Positions 1 through 3,785 of a DNA stretch of 6,183 nucleotides are shown here, in pieces. The stretch is taken from NCBI GenBank assembly GCA_017437165.1, contig JAFSBS010000094.1, positions 1 through 6,183 on the forward strand. Direction: 5' to 3'. Under the pieces are notes generated by a model. That model made no database searches and was not told the DNA's origin. It saw nothing but the letters and a program-made list of their open reading frames with translations. How positions within the stretch are numbered: position 1 is the stretch's first letter; each line of letters starts with the position of its first letter. Both the position numbers and the translations under genes were made by a program. The DNA is from Clostridia bacterium (lineage in GTDB: Bacteria; Bacillota; Clostridia; Oscillospirales; Acutalibacteraceae).

Positions 1-102
1 GGGGAGTTCTTACATAATACGCTGGTGAGAAAGGAATTATATGAATCTGTTTTTAATAGATTTTTTCTGGTGTCAATAATTGATAAATATCCAGAAATTT
101 AA
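1..102 (+). CDS. 3' end of an unidentified gene (partial)
   Basis: Frame 1 is open from the first base to a TAA stop at 100-102 and gives the last 33 residues of a protein; the start lies outside the window. The tail mixes charged and aromatic residues and ends in DKYPEI. It looks like a soluble C-terminal helix rather than a membrane segment, with no motif I recognise. The gene runs in the same direction as the DUF4177 gene that starts 81 bases downstream. An imperfect hairpin follows the stop immediately, but without a U-run, so it is unclear whether transcription continues. The tail could also be a chance open frame, since only 33 codons are visible. The AT-rich codons match the next two genes. 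Confidence 0.55.
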   Translation, partial: GEFLHNTLVRKELYESVFNRFFLVSIIDKYPEI

Positions 103-125
103 AAATCTATCTTCCAGACAGATTT
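103..125 (+). terminator. Weak hairpin after the partial gene
   Basis: AAATCT at 103-108 pairs with AGATTT at 120-125. An A-C mismatch follows, then TC (110-111) pairs with GA (117-118) around a TTCCA loop. It sits directly after the stop codon at 100-102, where a terminator would be expected. The stem is AT-rich and imperfect and no T-run follows, so strong intrinsic termination is doubtful. It may only be a 3'-end stabilising hairpin, or chance. Confidence 0.25.
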
Positions 126-183
126 AAATAAATCCTTTCAATCCAGCAAATTGTAATACAAGTTAAATTTATCGAGGTATAAT

Positions 184-384
184 ATGAAAGAGTTTAAAAT
201 TTTAGAATTCAAAAACAGCAAAGCAAACTTTGAAGACATAGAGAATGTACTTGCAGAAAAATCAAATGAAGGTTGGGAAGTTGTAAGTATGTCTTTTGAT
301 ATGTCGAAAGATTTGAGAGGCACAATTCTTGTTTTAATTCAAAAACAAGTAAGTTCCTCAATAAAACCACTCGATGAAATATAA
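184..384 (+). CDS. DUF4177-type small protein
   Basis: A 66-residue protein that fits the DUF4177 family of small, uncharacterised bacterial proteins. That family typically has an N-terminal strand, a helix, a GWE(L/V)V strand and a final hydrophobic strand. Here the first strand is about residues 3-9 (EFKILEF), a helix covers about 16-28, the hallmark GWEVVS is at 30-35, and the last strand GTILVLIQK is at 46-54. There is no signal peptide or membrane segment, so it is probably cytoplasmic. The start is supported by GAGG at 174-177, six bases before the ATG. The molecular role is unknown for the family. The GNAT gene follows on the same strand after 22 bases (from the preferred GNAT start), so the two are probably co-transcribed. 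I found no convincing promoter between 103 and 183. Confidence 0.75.
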   Translation: MKEFKILEFKNSKANFEDIENVLAEKSNEGWEVVSMSFDMSKDLRGTILVLIQKQVSSSIKPLDEI

Positions 385-396
385 AAATTATAAAAT

Positions 397-400
397 GGAG
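397..400 (+). promoter_or_regulatory. Ribosome binding site that sets the GNAT start
   Basis: GGAG at 397-400 lies six bases before the ATG at 407, ideal spacing. The upstream in-frame ATGs at 374 and 395 have no comparable purine-rich site at the right distance; the one at 395 overlaps this GGAG itself. This makes 407 the likely start and removes the apparent overlap with the DUF4177 gene. Confidence 0.65.
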
Positions 401-406
401 TCTGAT

Positions 407-844
407 ATGCCAATAACTTATAAAAGAATGATTTCCGCAACCGATGAAGATATTTCTAAACTTATTTCAATTTTCAAACTACCTGATGTTTCTTGTTATT
501 ATAGCATTGATTTAGAAAACTATTTTTCTTATGTCACCAGTAATACAAATGTATTTTTTTACAAAGTATATAACAATAACGAAATGATAGGTGCATTACA
601 CCTTGAAATAGATGGAGAAACATTATTTTTGAGTATTGTTGTTTTTCCTAAATTCCAAAACAAAGGAAACGGTTCAAAAATTATCAAAGATGTTCAAAAT
701 AATATTTTTAGATTAGAGTACAACAAAATTGAAGTGGCCATTGATAAGGGAAATATTCCTTCTCTTAAATTATTTAAAAAACAAGAATTTGTTCCTGTAT
801 CAAAAGATGGTAATCTCCTAAATTACATTTATAAAATGCAATAA
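407..844 (+). CDS. GNAT-family N-acetyltransferase
   Basis: A 145-residue protein with the GNAT fold, which transfers an acetyl group from acetyl-CoA to an amine on a small molecule, peptide or protein; the substrate cannot be told here. Counting from the ATG at 407, a variable N-terminal part (about 1-45) is followed by strands at about 48-55 and 60-68. Motif A spans about 75-96, with the acetyl-CoA pyrophosphate-binding loop Q-N-K-G-N-G at 84-89 after the VVF strand. Motif B is at about 107-128, where NIPSLKLFKKQEF resembles the usual N-x-x-a-x-x-l-Y-x-k-x-G-F pattern, with Q-E replacing the usual G before F. The frame is open from ATG 374 (156 residues), but GGAG at 397-400 favours 407. 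It is cytoplasmic, downstream of and probably co-transcribed with the DUF4177 gene, and ends just before a strong hairpin. Locally very AT-rich: 30 G+C in the 120 bases 481-600. Confidence 0.88.
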   Translation: MPITYKRMISATDEDISKLISIFKLPDVSCYYSIDLENYFSYVTSNTNVFFYKVYNNNEMIGALHLEIDGETLFLSIVVFPKFQNKGNGSKIIKDVQNNIFRLEYNKIEVAIDKGNIPSLKLFKKQEFVPVSKDGNLLNYIYKMQ

Positions 845-856
845 TCCATAGAAAAA

Positions 857-884
857 CCCTTGAAGTAATTAAATACTTCAAGGG
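857..884. terminator. Convergent-gene hairpin terminator
   Basis: CCCTTGAAGTA at 857-867 and TACTTCAAGGG at 874-884 form a perfect 11-bp stem with a 6-base ATTAAA loop. It lies between the GNAT stop at 844 and the phosphoesterase stop at 891. Read on the minus strand the stem is followed by TTTTTC, so it is a good rho-independent terminator for the phosphoesterase. On the plus strand only AATTTCC follows, so it is a weaker terminator for the GNAT gene but may still serve both. Confidence 0.88.
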
Positions 885-890
885 AATTTC

Positions 891-2606
891 CTACGATTTT
901 ATATACTCAAGTCCTTTAAACACGTAAGTAAGAATTGTTTTAAGTGTTTCTATTAACTTTGTAAATGAAAAATCAAGTTCACCTGCTATATTTATGAAAC
1001 TATCTGCAGAACTGGTTCTTGCGTAACCTTTTATAACACCTTTATTGTCCGGTACATCGTCATCATTTGCAAAACTGTCAAGAAGTGGTGAAACAAGTGC
1101 TAACAAGAAACTCTGTGCGCCGTGAGAAATACCCAAATCAAGTTTTAATTTCTCTGCTAAATCGTCAGGTGGTGTAGCGCCATAAAGAGCGGTAAGAGCA
1201 GTTGCTGCACTCATAAGTTCTTCTTCAGTAATCATAGCGAGTTCTGTGTCTAAAATAAGACACATAGTTCTTAAAAGAATTGTAACATCTTTTTCCATTA
1301 ACGGATAATTCTCTTCACCCGCATAGTGGGCAGCAACAAGTTCTGTTGCAACATCCCATCCGTCAATATAATCGCTGTCAGGAATAATTATACCCTTCTC
1401 AAGTGCCATTTCCTGAACACCGCCATCACCATAAAGTGGTGTATTGAGAATATCGTTTAAAGCATCTACTGCTTTTCTTACAAGGTCATAATAAAATGCA
1501 CCTTTATCAATGCCTAATTGCTCATCCTGAAAACCTCTTTCAAGACGCCATTCAACACCATTTTTAAGGAATTGTTTTGCGTACGCATTCATTCCCTTAT
1601 TCATTTCTTCAATATGAGCATCTGTGTAACCTACAACATCATCTTTCAAATTTTCAGTATCAATTTTTTCAATTGTTGCTACATCATAATAAATTGACTC
1701 ATCTGATAATTCCATTATTCTGTATTGTAACGGATACATAGTAAGAGCAGTTGTAGCAAAGTCTGTAATCTGCTTACCTTTTGTACTTGTAAATGTATTA
1801 GCGTCACTACAATGCTCATGACCTGTAAACACTAACTTAATACCTGCATTTGCAAATTTCTCTGCAACAGAAATGTGGTTTCTTATAATAAAATCTTTGC
1901 TTAAAACACTTTGCACCGGCATATGGTCTAAAAGATTGTGGTGCATCATGAGAATCGGGTTTTTACCTTCCTCTATTGTTTTTTTCGCTTCATTTATAAC
2001 CCATTCCACTCTGTCTTCTGTCATACCATCACCGGTAGAACGGTTAATATCACAACTATCTGATGCGATAAGGCGGTATTTTTCGTTTAAATCTGCAGTA
2101 TATGAAAGATTACCTTCCATTGTACTGAGTGCTTCATTAAAACCAAATTCATAATAAATTTCTCTGAAATCTTCGAGGCTTGTTTCACCCTCTTTTTCAC
2201 CCTTACCGGCATCGTGGTTACCGTTTATAACATAAATCTGTTTTCCTGTTTCCTGTTCAAATTTTCTGAACATTTCTACTATTTCAAGATGTTGTTGTTT
2301 AATTGCTCTGCCTTCATTAGAAATGTCACCGGGAATTAAAACAAATTCTATTTTATCATTATCAGCACATTGATTTAAAAATTCAGCAATAATATATCTG
2401 CTTTCATTTTCCATAGCGGCTCTGCGGTTTGCGTAACCGAAAATCGGATCCTCTGAAAACCACTCTAAATCTTCCTGCAATTCATAATGTAAATCAGATG
2501 CTACTGCAAAAGTTGTATCTACAATACACCACGCTGCACTTGTTGGTACAATAAAAAATGTATACACAAGCGACAATATAAGAAGCAAAGCAATTATTTT
2601 CTTCAT
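891..2606 (-). CDS. Exported calcineurin-like metallophosphoesterase
   Basis: A 571-residue protein with an N-terminal signal peptide: KK at 2-3, a hydrophobic core at about 4-21, and probable cleavage after SAA (about residue 25). The calcineurin-like di-metal phosphoesterase motifs appear in order: D-L-H at 38-40, G-D-I-S-N-E-G at 93-99, G-N-H-D at 129-132, H-H at 222-223 and G-H-E-H at 262-265. All expected metal ligands are present, so it should be catalytically active. The set D, GD, GNHD, H, GHxH is shared with class III cyclic-nucleotide phosphodiesterases, but the substrate is not decidable. Residues from about 300 to 571 form a long acidic C-terminal region that I cannot assign. No LPxTG motif, transmembrane anchor or cell-wall repeat is visible, so it is probably secreted or loosely bound. 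The start is supported by GGGTGGTC just upstream, which pairs with the extended anti-SD using wobble pairs. Transcription is from the near-consensus promoter at 2646-2674 and ends at the 857-884 hairpin, so the gene is probably monocistronic. Confidence 0.93.
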   Translation of the reverse strand: MKKIIALLLILSLVYTFFIVPTSAAWCIVDTTFAVASDLHYELQEDLEWFSEDPIFGYANRRAAMENESRYIIAEFLNQCADNDKIEFVLIPGDISNEGRAIKQQHLEIVEMFRKFEQETGKQIYVINGNHDAGKGEKEGETSLEDFREIYYEFGFNEALSTMEGNLSYTADLNEKYRLIASDSCDINRSTGDGMTEDRVEWVINEAKKTIEEGKNPILMMHHNLLDHMPVQSVLSKDFIIRNHISVAEKFANAGIKLVFTGHEHCSDANTFTSTKGKQITDFATTALTMYPLQYRIMELSDESIYYDVATIEKIDTENLKDDVVGYTDAHIEEMNKGMNAYAKQFLKNGVEWRLERGFQDEQLGIDKGAFYYDLVRKAVDALNDILNTPLYGDGGVQEMALEKGIIIPDSDYIDGWDVATELVAAHYAGEENYPLMEKDVTILLRTMCLILDTELAMITEEELMSAATALTALYGATPPDDLAEKLKLDLGISHGAQSFLLALVSPLLDSFANDDDVPDNKGVIKGYARTSSADSFINIAGELDFSFTKLIETLKTILTYVFKGLEYIKS

Positions 2607-2645
2607 TCAGACCACCCTATACAGAATAATTTTATACATAGTTAA

Positions 2646-2674
2646 AATATATCAAAATTGTTATTTATTGTCAA
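2646..2674 (-). promoter_or_regulatory. Sigma-A-like promoter of the phosphoesterase
   Basis: On the minus strand, a perfect TTGACA (2674-2669) is followed by exactly 17 bases and then TATATT (2651-2646). A TG pair one base before the hexamer gives an extended -10. The transcription start would be near 2639, leaving a leader of about 33 bases before the ATG that ends at 2606. This is the best promoter match in the window and predicts fairly strong expression unless it is repressed. Confidence 0.82.
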
Positions 2675-2697
2675 TCAATTCTCGATTTTTTCTCGTT

Positions 2698-2727
2698 TTA
2701 TTAAGAAATTATTAAGATAAGTTAAGA
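2698..2727. repeat. Triple helically phased TTAAGA direct repeat
   Basis: TTAAGA occurs at 2701-2706, 2712-2717 and 2722-2727, so the periods are 11 and 10 bases, about one helical turn. The first two copies share the longer unit TTATTAAGA (2698-2706 and 2709-2717). The array lies between the divergent promoters: upstream of the minus-strand -35 by about 25 bases and of the first plus-strand -35 by about 15 bases. Such phasing is typical of cooperative activator sites of the OmpR/PhoB type. It resembles the Bacillus PhoP box (TTAACA-like units at about 11-bp period) but has G instead of C/T at the fifth position. AT-rich chance remains possible. Confidence 0.45.
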
Positions 2728-2735
2728 AACAGTAA

Positions 2736-2753
2736 ACCGTATTGAAAAACGGT
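2736..2753. promoter_or_regulatory. Inverted repeat around the first plus-strand -35 (possible operator)
   Basis: ACCGT at 2736-2740 and ACGGT at 2749-2753 are perfect inverted arms separated by eight bases that contain the TTGAAA hexamer at 2742-2747. The GC-containing arms stand out in a stretch that is otherwise nearly all A and T. A dimeric repressor bound here would block RNA polymerase. As RNA it would be only a 5-bp hairpin, and no T-run follows, so a terminator is unlikely. Confidence 0.4.
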
Positions 2754-2770
2754 ATAAATAATTGTAAAAT
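2742..2770 (+). promoter_or_regulatory. Distal candidate promoter of the ABC operon
   Basis: TTGAAA at 2742-2747, a 17-base spacer and TAAAAT at 2765-2770 each match the sigma-A consensus in five of six positions. A start near 2777 would give a leader of about 110 bases. The -35 lies inside the ACCGT/ACGGT inverted repeat and downstream of the TTAAGA repeats, so this promoter is the likelier regulated one. Confidence 0.55.
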
Positions 2771-2825
2771 AAAAATATAAGACAATATGCAACAAAATGT
2801 AGCAAATAAAACTCTTATTAGTATA

Positions 2826-2854
2826 TTGAAAAATTATTAAACAAAGTTTATTAT
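2826..2854 (+). promoter_or_regulatory. Proximal candidate promoter of the ABC operon
   Basis: TTGAAA at 2826-2831, 17 bases, then TATTAT at 2849-2854; each hexamer differs from consensus at one position. A start near 2861 would leave a leader of about 25 bases that includes the AGGTGA ribosome site at 2876-2881. Together with the distal candidate it suggests tandem promoters, although in such AT-rich DNA one of the two may be fortuitous. Confidence 0.55.
2838..2850. promoter_or_regulatory. Short inverted repeat in the proximal promoter spacer
   Basis: TAAAC (2838-2842) and GTTTA (2846-2850) flank AAA, with two further matching pairs outside a T-T mismatch. It lies between the -35 and -10 hexamers of the proximal promoter, a common repressor position. 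The site is short and AT-rich, so chance is a serious alternative. Confidence 0.25.
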
Positions 2855-2885
2855 CTAACTATAAAAAAGAAAGTCAGGTGACAAA

Positions 2886-3785
2886 ATGTTAGAGGTTAAG
2901 TCTTTAACTAAAAAATTCGGCACATTTACCGCTTTACAGGATATTTCACTTACCGTTGAAGATAGTAGTGTTTATGGTCTTGTAGGCTACAACGGTGCCG
3001 GTAAAACGACACTTTTAAAAAATATTGCGGGTATTTACAAACCTGAAAATGGAGAAGTTTTATTTGACGGTGAAAATATCTTTAACAATGAAATAAAAAA
3101 AGAAGAAATTTTCTTTATGCCCGATGACCTTTATTTCGGTGCATATTCTACTATGAAAAAAATGGCTGACTTTTATAACGGATATTATAAAAGATTCAAT
3201 TACGACACTTTTAAAAAATTAACCGAAGCATTTGGGTTAGACCCTACAAAAAGAATGACCGGATTTTCAAAAGGTATGCAAAGACAGGCAGAAATGGTTC
3301 TGGCACTTTCTACCCACCCTAAACTTTTGCTTCTTGATGAAAGTTTCGACGGAATTGACCCTCAAAAAAGAATATTTATGAAAGGGCTTTTAAAAGAAGC
3401 AATTAAAGAAAATAATATGTCCGTTATTATTTCTTCACACAACTTACAGGAACTTGAAAACCTTTGTGACCATATAGGCATTATAAATGGTAAAAAGATT
3501 TCTGTTACAGGTGCTGTAAGTGAACTTTCTTACGGCAAAACTAAATTCAGACTTGCTTTCGCAAGAGAATTCACTCTTGATGAATTCAAAGATATTCCTT
3601 GTGAAAACCTCATCAAAGACGGGCAACTTGCTCTCTTTACTGTTAACGGTAACACAGAAGAAGTAGAAAAACAGATTAAGGCATTAAAACCTGATGTTAC
3701 TGAAAAAATCAACCTTTCTCTTGAAGAAATATTTATGCAGGAGATGAAAGGAGAAGACTATGACTACAAATCAATACTCAACTAA
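2886..3785 (+). CDS. ABC transporter ATP-binding protein, YtrB-like
   Basis: A 299-residue cytoplasmic nucleotide-binding subunit that would power the membrane protein encoded next. Walker A is G-Y-N-G-A-G-K-T-T at 34-42, the signature is FSKGM at 127-131 in place of LSGGQ, Walker B with the catalytic glutamate is LLLLDE at 147-152, the D-loop is about 153-158, and the switch histidine is H185 in SSHN. The Q-loop position reads FMPDD (77-81), with Asp where Gln is usual. The changed signature and Q-loop are known in ATPases of the YtrB/ABC-2 type, so activity is still expected. A C-terminal extension of about 90 residues follows the core. ATG 2886 is supported by AGGTGA at 2876-2881. The last 26 bases overlap the permease gene, so the two are translationally coupled. 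No GntR-type regulator gene, often found upstream in ytr-like operons, is adjacent here. Substrate unknown. Confidence 0.93.
   Translation: MLEVKSLTKKFGTFTALQDISLTVEDSSVYGLVGYNGAGKTTLLKNIAGIYKPENGEVLFDGENIFNNEIKKEEIFFMPDDLYFGAYSTMKKMADFYNGYYKRFNYDTFKKLTEAFGLDPTKRMTGFSKGMQRQAEMVLALSTHPKLLLLDESFDGIDPQKRIFMKGLLKEAIKENNMSVIISSHNLQELENLCDHIGIINGKKISVTGAVSELSYGKTKFRLAFAREFTLDEFKDIPCENLIKDGQLALFTVNGNTEEVEKQIKALKPDVTEKINLSLEEIFMQEMKGEDYDYKSILN
3748..3753 (+). promoter_or_regulatory. Ribosome binding site of the permease inside the ATPase gene
   Basis: AAGGAG at 3748-3753 sits six bases before the ATG at 3760, within the last codons of the ATPase gene. It is a near-perfect Shine-Dalgarno site and fixes the start of a long open frame that has no stop codon in the window. 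Placement inside the upstream gene favours coupled synthesis of the two subunits. Confidence 0.85.

Noticed and set aside
178..183. TATAAT just before the DUF4177 start as a -10 box
   Set aside because: It touches the start codon and would leave no leader containing the GAGG ribosome site; no -35 lies at the right distance.
138..323. Minus-strand open frame of 61 codons
   Set aside because: It is antisense to the DUF4177 gene, is rich in S, F and L as expected from AT-rich antisense reading, and has no start signal.
1873..2154. Plus-strand open frame of 93 codons
   Set aside because: It lies antisense inside the phosphoesterase gene, over its metal-binding motifs; no ribosome site or recognisable domain.
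2523..2606. Lipoprotein signal in the phosphoesterase (Cys at residue 27)
   Set aside because: The residues before Cys are S-A-A-W; a tryptophan at -1 does not fit a lipobox, and the sequence fits ordinary signal peptidase I cleavage.
2736..2753. ACCGT/ACGGT hairpin as an intrinsic terminator
   Set aside because: The stem has only five pairs and no T-run follows on either strand; its position over a -35 hexamer suits an operator better.
2787..2840. 17-codon open frame in the ABC operon leader as a leader peptide
   Set aside because: No ribosome site precedes it, its composition is that of AT-rich spacer, and no attenuator-like hairpin with a T-run follows.
3444..3712. Two minus-strand open frames of 60 codons
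   Set aside because: Both are antisense to the ATPase gene and overlap each other; neither resembles a protein family.
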